From Laguncularia racemosa (taxonomy: Eukaryota; Streptophyta; Magnoliopsida; Myrtales; Combretaceae): 64,000 nucleotides of DNA. Position numbers and translations under genes: made by a program. Shown here one piece after another: positions 24,852-35,990 of this stretch (its first letter is position 1; every line of letters starts with the position of its first letter). The notes under the pieces were generated by a model. The model saw only the letters and a program-made list of their open reading frames with translations, had not been told where the DNA came from and ran no database searches. The stretch is taken from NCBI GenBank assembly GCA_037954665.1, contig JBBMOL010000098.1, positions 1,116,001 through 1,180,000 on the forward strand, in the 5' to 3' direction.

Positions 24852-27740
24852 TTACTCTACTATGCATCCAAATGGTGCACAATCAACAACATTCTCCCAG
24901 GTTGCTTCACTTGGAGGTAAATCCTTTAACTTTACCAAGTACTCCAAGTAAGACGATTGGCTTAAACTTCTTGTTAAGCACCCATGGAGGATCTCTTCTA
25001 ACTCGTTCCCGCCTTTTTGTCTAATATATGCAGGGATTCTCATTTTGATAGTCACCATGGTCTCCCCCTTATCCAACTAGCACATTAGGCAAACTTTAAC
25101 AAGCACTTCAATATCCTCTAACATCTTAGGCCAATGAAACTTATCCTCCACCATAGCTAGTGTTTAGTAAACATTTAGGTGTTTAGATCTCTTGGGTTAT
25201 GGAGCCTTTCATGATCTTTTTTCGTAGACTTTCATGGTCTAGGGCATGTCCCTTCCTGTAAAGTAGCCCATCCTCCATCCAATACTTCTTAATCTAGTCT
25301 CCTTGCTCCAACACCAACTTAGCCTAAGGATTTTGAGCTAAATCAATCTTAATCTCCTTTAATACTTTTCTAAGCTCAAGGTCTTCTACCCCTTGAGCTA
25401 AGATACCTTCCTCTTTCCTTCTAGGCTCCTCTTTCTTCAAGTCCACCTTCTTCCTAGGTGGATTAGGTTTAGGAAGCTCTTAGGACTCTTTACCTGAGTC
25501 TCACCTTTCAACTTGGACACTCCATGCACCTTCTAGTTCGTGGCCCTCAGAGTTTGAGTTACAAGCTTCTTTAACTTTGACCCATCAATAGCATGTATAG
25601 AGCATAAAAGTTTATAGCCGCAACTAAGCTATTAGCTAATCGAAACCATACATTATTTTTCTTCTTCCATTATCATAATATAGTTTGCTAATAGAATGAT
25701 TTGAGCACTAACTCAATTGAGGAAGTCCATGCCAATTATAAGCTCATAATCATCTATGGATATTATCTCTAGTTTTACCTTACCTTTCCATTACCCCACT
25801 TGAAAGTCAACATTTTGGACTGCCTCAATCATAGGAACTTCCTCTAAGTTCACCATCTTTAGTTACCCCTTGCTTTTTGTACCTTAAGGCCCAACTTCTC
25901 AGCTACCTATTTAGAGATGAAGATGTCAGTTACTCTAGTTTCCACTAAGGCATTTATCTTTCGACTTACGACAACTACTTTTGTATACATTAGGCTTTAG
26001 GGTTCCTTAGTGGGCTTAATCTGTATGGAGCCCAATCGCTTCAATGCCCCAAGTTGGTAATCTTGAACATCCCCTTCCTTATTCTCCTCTACAACTAAGG
26101 TTGCTAACCAGTCTCTAGCTGGACATTCCCTAGCTTTATGCGATCCTTTGCAAAGAAAATAAGATAATCTCCTTCTGGGTTGCTCCCTCTAGTTTGTAGG
26201 GACTTTTATCCCTCTGAGCCAAAATACCTTCTTCTCTTATTAGGCTCGAGTCCATCTCCTCTTAAGCTCCCTAACCTATTCCCTAGCTACCTTCTCTAAA
26301 CTCTCTCCCAGGTCGTTCACTAAACCGAAACTCTATCAAGCCTTCAATAATAGCCATGGTTTAAGCTAAGTTTGGACTCCACACCTCTCTAACTCTATTT
26401 AGGCCCATTCTTGTTGCCCATCACAAAATGCAAGCATTGCATCTTTGTCACTCATATAAGGAATCTCTGATAAATGCCTTATGTTGTAATTGCATTAACT
26501 TAGCTTGAGCCTCCCACTCTACATTACTTTGGTAGAACTAGGCCTACAACTTGGCTTTGAACTCATCGTCCAACACCTCAATTACATCAAAATATTTTTC
26601 TAAGCTCTAAGCAAAGTTGTCTATCTCCTTCATGTTTTTAGACCCACTAAAGTTCTTAAGCTTACGCACCTTTACCTAAGTTGCCACCCTCATATGGATT
26701 AGCCACATCTGGCCTCAATGCACTACCAAACCCAACTCCTTAGCTCCTCTATCACCCTTCTCGAGGACTTGACTATCTCTTCTAAGGCAACATCCTTCCT
26801 CTACAAATCACCTAAGGCTCAATTCAAGGATGTTAACATCTTGTGATGCGTGAAACCCTAGGTATGTTAAACCTAGAACCCCGACGACGCTATTGGGTTC
26901 AATTACCCCGAGGATCGTTTTGAATAAGTATTGCATAACTAGACCCCAATCACACCTGTTAACTAAAACCTAAGTTATCAAAGGGTTTTCCAAGCAATTC
27001 AGTTAAGAATTCCTATAAAAGAGTTCTTTGGCAAAAGAACCAAAAAATGGATTTCGTAATTCACAAAAATTTGTATATTCACTCAATGATAATCCTTGCT
27101 CATGGCCAACCCTTACACAACTTATATAATGTCATACAATAATATGGAAAACCTAAGTTGCCAAATCTATTTGTTTCCTTATCCTCATGTAACTGAGTAG
27201 GCAACTAAATAATATAAATTACAATCCAAACAAATAAAACAAAAACAAACCAAATATGTCTCTAGCTTTGTTAGTTCAATAATTATTCTAATGTCTCTAA
27301 ATATCACATCCTTCCATGGTGACGTGAATCAAGTTAACATATGTTGGTTCTCCTTCGGTGTAGCTTAATTCTCTAGCTTGCAAGTCCATGACCAATCATT
27401 ATAGAGCTTTGTTTATCCTCTTAGTTTTAGCTCGGGTCATTGGGCCTCCAATACCATGCAATGGATCATGGGATTTTGGCTCCTTCCTTTTTGTTACTAG
27501 TTGATCCTCATCATCTTGCTTGTCAGCTCCTTCTCCAGCTTCTTCAAACCTTCCTTGACTCCCTAAGCACAATATATCATATCATCCATAGCTAAATGCA
27601 CCTTAGCTACCCTAACTTCCATGTATGCTTTACTTTCTTAGGACTTTCTTTGAAGAAAGTACTCCTCATTCACCAAAGGTGTTATAGGGGTTACAGTGTA
27701 CTCTACTAGGATCTCAAACACAAGTTGTCCTTTCATTTTC
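24852..27740 (-). pseudogene. Gag-pol remnant of the chromovirus
   Basis: Reading right to left: gag start near 27738; gag body after the nested solo LTR at 26.8-26.4 kb (FSGSKNMKEIDNFA, LEKYFDVIEVLDDEFKAKL); a Cys-rich knuckle near 26.15 kb; an aspartic-protease-like part at 26.0-25.7 kb; a decayed integrase finger at 25.3-25.1 kb; and a C-terminal chromodomain-like YLVKLKDLPPSEATWEN at about 25.0-24.88 kb. Known: chromodomains tether chromovirus integrase to modified histones. RT, RNase H and the integrase core are absent. Stops occur throughout. Confidence 0.75.
26844..27513. mobile_element. Solo LTR nested in the chromovirus
   Basis: 670 bp from TGATGCG to CTCATCA, with terminal inverted TGATG/CATCA. 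TCTTG stands on both sides (26839-26843 and 27514-27518). It interrupts gag of the surrounding element and carries no coding frame. The plus strand has a TATA-like CCTATAAAAGAG near 27014. It has no match to the other LTRs in the window. The parent family is not recognised. Confidence 0.8.
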
Positions 27741-27765
27741 ACTAGGAACTTACTCTAATACCAAA

Positions 27766-28192
27766 TGTTACGTACAAAATACTTTCAAAACCGTCGCATG
27801 CAACACTTAAACTCTTCAGGCTTCCTATAGAGAGTTTAAGTCAACATTTCCATCCAAAACACATAAAAGCATACTTACTGGAAAAAAAAATCTAAGAGGA
27901 TAAGAGACACTATAGAGTAAGATAATGTTTGTATTTCTGGATTATTTACAAATGAGGGTGATCCTCCCTTATATATGAGAGGTCTCCATCAATGAATGAC
28001 CAAAATCTATTTAATCTAATAGCTAAGATCTATTCTTACTTAACATTCCTAACTATCCCCATCTACTAAGTACCAGACTCTTTTAGAAGATTTTTAGTAA
28101 TGGATGTCACCTTAGTCATGGGCTTCACATATAATGGGCTCATGCCATGTATTATAAAAGAGTGAATGCGCTTAGGAAAACAACCTATGACA
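27766..28192 (-). repeat. 5' LTR of the chromovirus
   Basis: Begins TGTTACGTAC two bases after the PBS and ends CTATGACA. Partner of 24382-24798. Confidence 0.85.
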
Positions 28193-28197
28193 TGCAC

Positions 28198-29935
28198 ACA
28201 CATATATATTACATACTGTTATTTCTCAAAAAAGGGAAAATATATTTTTCCTATCTACAGTATAGACATGGATTTAATAATATTTTATGTTTTCTATTTT
28301 AGTTTCTAAACTTTTATGTGTTTTTTTTTTCCTTTTAAATTTAAAACCTAAATAGTAAAACTTTTAAATGCCTTGTTTGAACTTTTAATTATCACATTTA
28401 ATATCCCTTGCTTGGCTATATTTCAACAAATAGTATCATCACATGTGAAAAAATGAAAATCTACATAAGTTACATATAAATGGCCACACAATGCCAACTA
28501 AAATTACAATATAAAATATAGTGTTAAGAAATTAATAAAAAATAATGAAATTCAAATAAAAAAAAAAAAAAAAACAAAACATTGCCATAAAAGCTTATAG
28601 CTACATACATATGGCTAAGTGGGACTTACTTAAGCTCATTTATGTATATGTATTTATGTGTATATATAAATGATGAAGTGGGATTTACTCAAGCTCAAAG
28701 CTTATATAAGTACCCACAAAGCATACTAATGAAGTCACAACTAGGTGGTAGAGGGGTGCTAACACCCTCTAGAGCTCTAGATTGCTCAAACTCAATAAAT
28801 GACCTATTATTATCAACTAGATCACTTAAATGGGTAATAGCACATCTACCTATTTTTTCTGGATCAAAATGACCTGATTCTTAATCCATTTTACTCTAAT
28901 TTTTCTTTTTCATTTCAAGGTGATGGTCAATAACCCAACATCTTGGATGGTTTGTGACCACCATCTATATTGGATGTATGGTGTTGCCTTTGAGAAGAGT
29001 AGCTACTACAAACTTTACGATGCCCTCTTGGTGCAGCATGGTACAATGTAACACATTTTTCAAATGATAATTAGGTTGCAAAAATTGAAATCAAGAAAAA
29101 ATATTTGAGAACTCTACATCATAGCAAAAATAAATCTCAAAAGGCATGTAATAGTATTCTATTGTTGAAAAAGTATTGTTTAAAATTTTAAATAATAATA
29201 TAATATACATAATATTAAAAAAAGAAAAGAAAAGAAAATATACAATATACCATGATATATCACAAGATAAAATAGCTCTATAATTATTGTCTCAATTGTT
29301 TTTTTTTTTTTTTCCTTTATCATGGGGACACCACAAGTTTAGACCTTCATATGATGACAGTTGCAACCTACTACTAATGGATGTCAATTTTATATATTTT
29401 ATGCCCAATTAACATTACACTTAAGTGTGTATTTACTATTTTATGGTAAAATAATGAAATTCCGAGAAATACGCACAAGAGGAATTCAAGTGCAAGAATA
29501 AATAAGAAAACACCAAGAAGTGGACACGAGCTACGAATAAAGTAATTGCAGGAAAGTGATAGCAAGCAGCCTCCCGTTCACGACAATTGCTAATTTTCCT
29601 TGAACAAGTAACATCTGTGAGAAGCTGCTTGATCACAACGTTCATCTCTCCTCGGTACAAGCACCTCTAAGCTCCGTTTTCTTCGAAGTAACGGTAGCGC
29701 GAATAGCAACAGCAACAGCTTCGATCCTATTCAATAACAAGATAACAACAAACGAGAAGCAGCAGCGCTCGATGTCTGGATCACGAATCACAGTGTCCAG
29801 ATGTCATTTGCTTGGAAAATCCAGTAGCAGACCTCACGACGTGCGCATCTCGTTGCTAACATCAGAATCTGCCATGCTTGCATCCATTAAAGTTCGAACA
29901 ATGTCTTCAACGTTTGGATTATCGTGAGAGTGATC
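28198..29935. other. AT-rich intergenic DNA with a richer segment near 29.6-29.93 kb
   Basis: Mostly A/T-rich with homopolymer runs and no gene. From about 29570 to 29935 the base composition rises. On the minus strand a 30-codon open piece reads DNPNVEDIVRTLMDASMADS and on to a TGA at about 29838. I do not recognise it. The copia element cuts the region at 29935. Confidence 0.35.
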
Positions 29936-30282
29936 TGTTTGTTTTAAGAGGAGAATTGCTAAAGAAGAAATTTGAAATTGAAGAAGTAATTAATTATTAT
30001 TATTTTTTTGACCGTAGAAACAAGATTAATTGAAATGCCTATTTATAGGAATACATCTGTAGAAAGATTCAGCAACTAAATGATGTAGAGAAATCTGTAC
30101 TAACCAACCTAGATAAACATAAATCTGCACTGAAGAACTAAACTAGATAAACATAAGAAACACGCAATTATCATCTTTTAACAAAAAAATACTAAAGAAA
30201 TCTAAACCTTTAGCTAACAAATTAATATTGAGAAGATTCTGCACAAATTTTCTCCAACATATTTTGAATCATATCTCCAACA
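29936..30282 (-). repeat. 3' LTR of the copia element
   Basis: 347 bp with TGATC immediately to its left and a C/T-rich (plus strand) polypurine tract complement directly to its right. Short indels against the other copy are mainly in A/T homopolymers. Confidence 0.9.
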
Positions 30283-30302
30283 CTCCCCTTCGATTCAAAA
30301 TC

Positions 30303-30932
30303 TCATACTCCAAACACGCTTCTAAGATAAGTATGTCTTTGACTTGATAGAGCTTTGGTGAATGTGTCTACAATTTGAACCTCAATATTACAAAATTTCA
30401 TAGTGATCTCTCCTTTGTTAACTAATTCTCGAACGAAATGAAATCTTAACTCAACGTGCTTTGATCTTCCATGAAATGCAAGATTCTTTGACATTGCAAT
30501 TGTTGATTTATTATCGCAATAAAGTTTAGTTCCCTTTTGTTGCTTTTGATGCAAATCACACAGCATTCTTCTAAGCCAAATGCCTTGGCATGCTGCTGTG
30601 GTAGTAGCTATGTACTCTACCTCAACTATTGACAAAGCTATTGGTACTTGTTTCTTGGAATTCCATGTGATGGCACCTGAACCTAGACTAAACACATTTC
30701 CTGACGTGCTTCTTCTATCATCTGATGAGCTGGCCCAATCACTATTAGTAAAGTCAACCAATTTAAAATTGGTTACATGAGTGTACCAAATTCCATAGTT
30801 TAATGTTCTAGCAATATACCGTAGAATCCTCTTTACTACCCCATAATGTTGTATTGATGGATTGCTCATAAATCTTGACACAACACCAACTGAAAATGAG
30901 ATGTCCAGTTTTGTGTGTGTTAAATATATCAA
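30303..30932 (-). pseudogene. Copia RNase H
   Basis: The longest intact piece of this element, 209 codons. Copia RNase H wording is clear: NSDWASSSDDRRSTSGNVF, ITWNSKKQ, EVEYIATTTAACQGIWLRRM, LYCDNKSTIAMSKN and RSKHVELRFHFVRE. In the element it would degrade template RNA during reverse transcription. It is continuous with RT upstream (to the right), where frame breaks occur. Confidence 0.9.
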
Positions 30933-32330
30933 TCCACCAACTAAACTTCTGAATTGCCATCGATTTGCTTATGCAATTCTATTCTCTTACTACAATTTTT
31001 TATTCATGTTCATTAAAGTAGTAGCCTTCTTGCAATTGGACATGTTGAATTTCTTTAGCAAGTCCCTTGCATACTTCTTTTGCAAACAAACACCCCAGTT
31101 TCATCTTGAAGTATCTCTAGTCCAAGAAAGTAATGCAGCCCCAGGTCTGTCATTTCAAACCTATTCATCATGCTAGATTTGAACCCTTCTACAAGGGTAG
31201 AATTTAACCCTATGTCAATTATATCATCTACATATAAGAAGGCTATGATAAAATCAGCGTTGCCTTGCTTCTTTAAATAAAGAGTGGGCTCATTTTCACT
31301 TCTTGCAAATCCATTTTGTTAGAAATATTCATCAATCTTGTTATACCACGCTTGTGGAGCCTACTTCAAGCTATAGAGAGCTTTCCTTAGTTTACACACC
31401 TTCCCTTCTTTCCCATGAATCACAAAGCCTTCAAGTTATGAGACAAACTTCTTTTTCAAGTTCACCATTAAGAAATGCCAATTTGACATCTAATTGATAC
31501 ACCTTGCATTTTAGTTATGCTACCAATGCCAAGAGCACTCTTATAGTTTCAAATCGAGCCACTGGCGAAAGTGTTTCCTCATAGTCAATCCCTTGTTACT
31601 GAGAGTGCCCCTTTGCAACCAATCAAGCTTTATGCTTTTAAACACTTCCATCAACATTAAATTTTGTCTTGAAAATCCATTTTAAGCCTATAATATTCTT
31701 TCCATCAGGTAGGCTTATTAACTCCCAGGTTAAGTTTTTTTTCTATAGACATGAGCTCTTCTTTCATTGCCTTTTTCCACTCCTCTTTCTCCACTGCTTC
31801 CTCATAAGTGGAAGGGTTTGGAACTAATAGTGCATACTCATTTAACTCATAGATTTCTTGCAATTATTTGAATTTCCTTGGTGGTGTCTCCTCTGTAGAT
31901 TCACTTACTAAACTTGAACTACTAGCCCTTGAGATTGCACTTAGTGTAGTCGCTGAACTGCAGGTAAATAAGCTAAATTTAAGTTTAATTCCTCCATTAA
32001 TGGGGTTTGAGATTGTTCTTCCTTACCAACATTGTTGCTATTCTAATTCCAACCTATGTCCTCATTAAACACTACATTTTTATTGACAATTATCTTGCCA
32101 ATATGAGGATTATACATTTTATATGCTTTTGATTTAGAATAATAACCAATGAAAATACACTTCACTAATTTTTCATCTAATTTTGGCGATCTTGAGAATT
32201 TACTAAAGCATAAGCAATACAACCAAAAACACTTAGATGACTTGCAATGGGTTTACTCCCTTTCCATGCTTCATAAGGAGTGTAGTCTTATACTACTTTT
32301 GTTGGGGAGAGGTTTAATAAGTATATTGTA
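30933..32330 (-). pseudogene. Copia reverse transcriptase
   Basis: The catalytic YVDD is encoded at 31223-31234. RT text is spread over 31.0-31.7 kb in several frames with stops. The part at about 31.7-32.3 kb corresponds to the integrase-RT linker. Non-functional. Confidence 0.75.
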
Positions 32331-32950
32331 GTTGCAATGGCTTTTGCCCAATACGAATTTGGTAGTCCTTTCTCTTTTAACAATTTTCTCGCCATCTCCA
32401 CCACCGTTCTATTTTTCTATTTGGATACCCCATTCTGTTCTAGAGTATATGGTGTTGTCAACTCCTGTCGAATTCCCTTTTCCTCACAAAAATGCTTGAA
32501 TTCCTTTGAGAGAAACTCACCACCCCCGTCCATTCAAAGTACCTTTATGCTTGCACCACTTTGCTTCTTGGTCAATGCTTTAAAATTCTTGAAATTCTCA
32601 AATGTTTCTGATTTAGATTTCAAGAAATATACCTAGCTCATTCTAGTGAAATCATTTGTGAGTAGAAGAAAGTAGTAACTTCCTCCTAATGATTCTGTGT
32701 CCATAGGACCACATAAATCTACATGTACTAGTTGAGGGCATACCTTAGCTCTCCATGCTTTCCCTAAGGGAAATGACTTCCTAGTATGCTTACCATAAAT
32801 GCATCCTTCACACATATCAAGTGACTGAATTTTTGGTGGCCCATAAACCATACCTTTTCTCTCTAGTAACTGCAATCCTTTCTCATTCAGGTGTCCATAT
32901 CAAAGATGCCACAACTTAGACTCAATTTGCCCTTTAGCAACCAAGGCAAA
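32331..32950 (-). pseudogene. Copia integrase
   Basis: The open piece 32875-32633 has the pre-integrase/zinc-finger tail CEGCIYGKHTRKSFP and the core start LVHVDLCGPMDTESLGG...YYFLLLTNDFTR, whose Asp residues fit the first catalytic Asp. Decayed core continues to about 32.33 kb. Stops and shifts prevent translation. Confidence 0.8.
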
Positions 32951-32999
32951 ACCTTCCATAATAGAGACCTCAAGTGGGAACATCCTGTTCTTGGTCATT

Positions 33000-34086
33000 T
33001 GAATATTTACAATCAATTCGCTTGACTATTTATCCTTAATGACACACTCTCTATCATCACCTAGTTTGACCTTCTTCTTTTGAGTCTCATCAAGTTGCTT
33101 AAAAAGTGTCTTCTTGCTCGTCATATGATTGGAACACCCGTTGTCTACAAACCACACTTCACCTTATGTGTCAACTGTGTGACTATATGCCATGAATAGC
33201 TTGCTTTCTTCAACTACTTCTTCTACATAATTTGCTTGCTTGTCTTTAAACTTGTAATCAACTTTCACATGCCCAATTTTTTTTTTTTTTTTTGCAATTA
33301 TAACATTGTATACTACTCTTATTTTTGTTAACTCTTAACTCAAATCCTCTAACTCCTCCTCCTCTACAATAGCTGAAAATTTTTCCTCGGAATCCTCGTC
33401 TACCTCTTCCTTGAGTTGCAACTTTGTTATAATCCTTCGACCCTTCTCCTTTTACTTGAAATGCCTTTCTTCATTCTTTTCTTGTATCCTATTGATTCTT
33501 GCCTCATAAGATTGTAAGGAACCCATTAACTCATCAAAAGAATAAGTGGATAGATCCTTCGACTCCTCGATAGCTACAACTACATGGTTAATATAGGAGT
33601 TACATTCCTCAATACCTTTTTCACAATAGTGTTCTCTGCGAGGTTTTCTCCATTGGACCTCATTGGATTGATAATCATTGTCACTTTTATTAGAAATTCC
33701 TAGGCTAATTCCCCATTCTTCATGTGTAGATTTTGAAATTCACAATTAATTATTCGTAATTTAATTGCGACCACTGTAGATGAGCCATGCTATGCTAGTT
33801 GCAAAGTTTTCCAAGCCTCCTTTGCTATTGAGACTGTTGCAATTTTTTAGAAGATTGATTCGTGGATAGCTTGTTAAATAAAGAAAAAGGCCTTTGAATC
33901 TTTCTTCTTATTTTCTCTCAATCTATTCTCCTCATCTTTATCATTGTAGCCATTTTCCACCAAGTCCCATAGCTCGTGTGACTTGAGCAATGTTTTCATT
34001 TTAATTCTCTAGAACTCATAGTTGTCTCCTTTAAAAATTGGCATAGCAAGTTGAGCAATACTCATAGTGCTACCGTTATTTGCCAT
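33000..34086 (-). pseudogene. Copia gag
   Basis: Start ATG at 34086 (MANNGSTMSIAQLAMPIFKG), right after the PBS and 5' LTR. Typical gag text follows (NRLRENKKKDSKAFFFIQQA; KDLSTYSFDELMGSLQSYEA) with several in-frame stops. The knuckle region near 33.28 kb is disrupted by a T run (plus strand, about 33277-33293). Confidence 0.8.
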
Positions 34087-34131
34087 GAAGAAATGCCCAA
34101 GATATGAAAACAACCTAGCTTTGATACAAAA

Positions 34132-34514
34132 TGTTTTTTTTTTTTTAAGAGGAGAATTGCTACTAATAATAGATTAAGAAAAAAAAAAGAAATCTGGAAT
34201 TAAAGAAGCAAGTATTTAATTACTATTATTTTTTTATTGCAAAAACAAGATTAATTGAAGTGCCTATTTATAGGCATGCATCTGTAAAAAGATTCAACAA
34301 CTAAAAGATGTAGAGAAATCTATCTTAACCAACTTAGATAAACATAAATTGCACTGAATAACTAAACTAGATAAGCATAAGCAACATGCTATTATTATCT
34401 TTTATAAAAAAAAAAAAGAGATATTAAAGAAATCTAAACTTTTATCTAATAAACTAATATTGAGAAGATTCTACATAAATTTTTTCCAACATATTTTGAA
34501 TTATATCTCTAACA
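34132..34514 (-). repeat. 5' LTR of the copia element
   Basis: 383 bp, followed directly by TGATC on its right. Longer than its partner mainly through A/T-run expansions. Confidence 0.9.
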
Positions 34515-34519
34515 TGATC

Positions 34520-35906
34520 GAATCACATACATGCATCGTCGAAGGAAACATATATTTGGATGATTTCTTTCAACTTTCACGCTTAATAGAGATTCAAAGA
34601 AAGTCCTTGATCCTATCACGACTATAAACAAAACCCTATTGTTGTTGTTTTTATAAAAGCACTAAACTTTTAGAGCTACCACTTCCCAGGTTTTCTCTTA
34701 GCTTTTCATTGTTTTAGATGGTTTTTGTTGAGTTTTAAGGAATCCACATTGATTGCAAAACATGAAGTAAATTTTACACGGATCAAAGGATTGGGATTTC
34801 TAAACATACACTCCAATAAAAACTAGGTTCTCATTTTGTTTCCTTGATTTGCTATTGTATAGATTCCTTGTTTCTCCTTATAACGTTTTTTATCCTTAAT
34901 ATAATAATGAATTAGATTAAGTGTTTGAGATAATAGATTAGTGAATTTTGTTGTTTATTCACTAAATATTTAAATTCTTCATCTTCTTGATTATTCATGC
35001 ACTAAGCATGTAATTTTTATTATATGGAATGCATTCGAGGTTAGTTAAGGTTTAAAAGTATTTAAACTCAATACTTCTGTGACTATCTAACTCGAGTTAT
35101 AGGCTAGATTAGAAATATATAATTTGGTTATCTTGGATGATTCATTGATTAATAAAATCTTAATCTTACCTAGAAATAGAAAGACCTAATTAACTAATTC
35201 AAGCAATTCTCACTTCAAAAGGGAGAGATTAATAAGTCTAAGTAAATAATATAGACTAATTAAGAAACTAGTTTATCAAATATAGTGAAAACTTAATAGC
35301 ATAATCATTAACATCAAATCTCAATATTCCAATTATTTAGTTCTTGATTTCGTCACTTAGGCGCTACCAAATTTAACCAAAAAGATTTAAGCAGTGCTAG
35401 TATTCCAAAATCTCATATTAATTTAGAAGTAATTTTAGATATCAGAATTTTAATTTTTCAATTAAACTAGGTACATGTATGGCTAATATAGTTGAAAGTT
35501 GGCTAGCAATCTACGTGGAATGACTTGGTAATTATAGGTTCTTTTTATTATTGCACACACCAATCTCAATACTTGCTAGTGTTAATGTATGCTTTTCAAA
35601 GTCAACATACGCACTTATCATTTACTATAGGCAGGTGGCTAGATAGTGCAGGCCCATAGTTCTTCAATTTCTTAATTTTATATTTTATCTAGGTTTTTTT
35701 TTTTTTTGGTTGAATTTTTATTTACATGTGTTAACTTGTGCATGCATGTCCTTTTAGGGTCATTATTATTATCATCATTAATTTCAAGTGACGAAATTAA
35801 CAAAAGTTTTCATGGGGTTGCCCTTAAACTAGGTAGATGGATAGTGATAATACCTATAAGAGATATTACTAGATATAAGTTTCATTTTTCTCACGATTAG
35901 CAGCAA
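34520..35906. other. AT-rich intergenic DNA
   Basis: No convincing gene on either strand. Composition and phrasing are repeat-like, but I found no paired termini. It precedes the tRNA gene. Confidence 0.4.
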
Positions 35907-35990
35907 GTCAGGATGGCCGAGTGGTCTAAGGCGCCAGACTCAAGTTCTGGTCCTCGTGAGAGGGCGTAGGTTCAAATCCCACTTCTGACA
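35907..35990 (+). tRNA. tRNA-Leu (anticodon CAA)
   Basis: An 84-base cloverleaf with a long variable arm (class II). The acceptor stem GTCAGGA pairs with TTCTGAC, followed by discriminator A. The anticodon stem CCAGA/TCTGG encloses loop CTCAAGT, giving anticodon CAA, which reads UUG. The internal polymerase III promoter is present: A box around TGGCCGAGTGG (35914-35924) and B box GGTTCAAATCC (35969-35979). There is no intron and CCA is not encoded, as in nuclear genes. Downstream T-rich tracts can serve for termination, although the first four-T run comes only about 27 bases on. Confidence 0.96.

Larger units (their letters stand above)
24382..28192 (-). mobile_element. Chromodomain-bearing chromovirus (Ty3/gypsy), deleted
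   Basis: LTRs are 24382-24798 (417 bp) and 27766-28192 (427 bp). Both end in RTGACA and share blocks such as AGTAATGGAT and ATGGGCTCATGCC. The PBS lies at 27752-27763 (minus-strand TGGTATTAGAGT, one base off the initiator tRNA-Met type). The polypurine tract at 24799-24809 (plus strand TTCTCCCCCAC) abuts the 3' LTR. TGCAC occurs at 24376-24380 and 28193-28197, a target duplication offset by one base on the left. The interior is about 3 kb including a nested solo LTR, far shorter than a complete element. Confidence 0.85.
29936..34514 (-). mobile_element. Ty1/copia LTR retrotransposon, full span, decayed coding
   Basis: LTRs are 29936-30282 (347 bp) and 34132-34514 (383 bp). Both run from TGTTT to YAACA and share AAGAGGAGAATTGCT, GCCTATTTATAGG and ATTGAGAAGATTCT. 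TGATC flanks both ends exactly (29931-29935 and 34515-34519). The PBS-like site on the minus strand lies at about 34119-34130 (TGTATCAAAGC, near the tRNA-Met type). The polypurine tract is at 30283-30292. The domain order on the minus strand is gag, integrase, RT, RNase H, the Ty1/copia order. Confidence 0.95.

Noticed and set aside
5640..35710. Search for a CRISPR-like or operon-like prokaryotic system
   Set aside because: Repeats here are LTRs, microsatellites and homopolymers. Introns, a nuclear tRNA and plant gene families show a plant nuclear origin.
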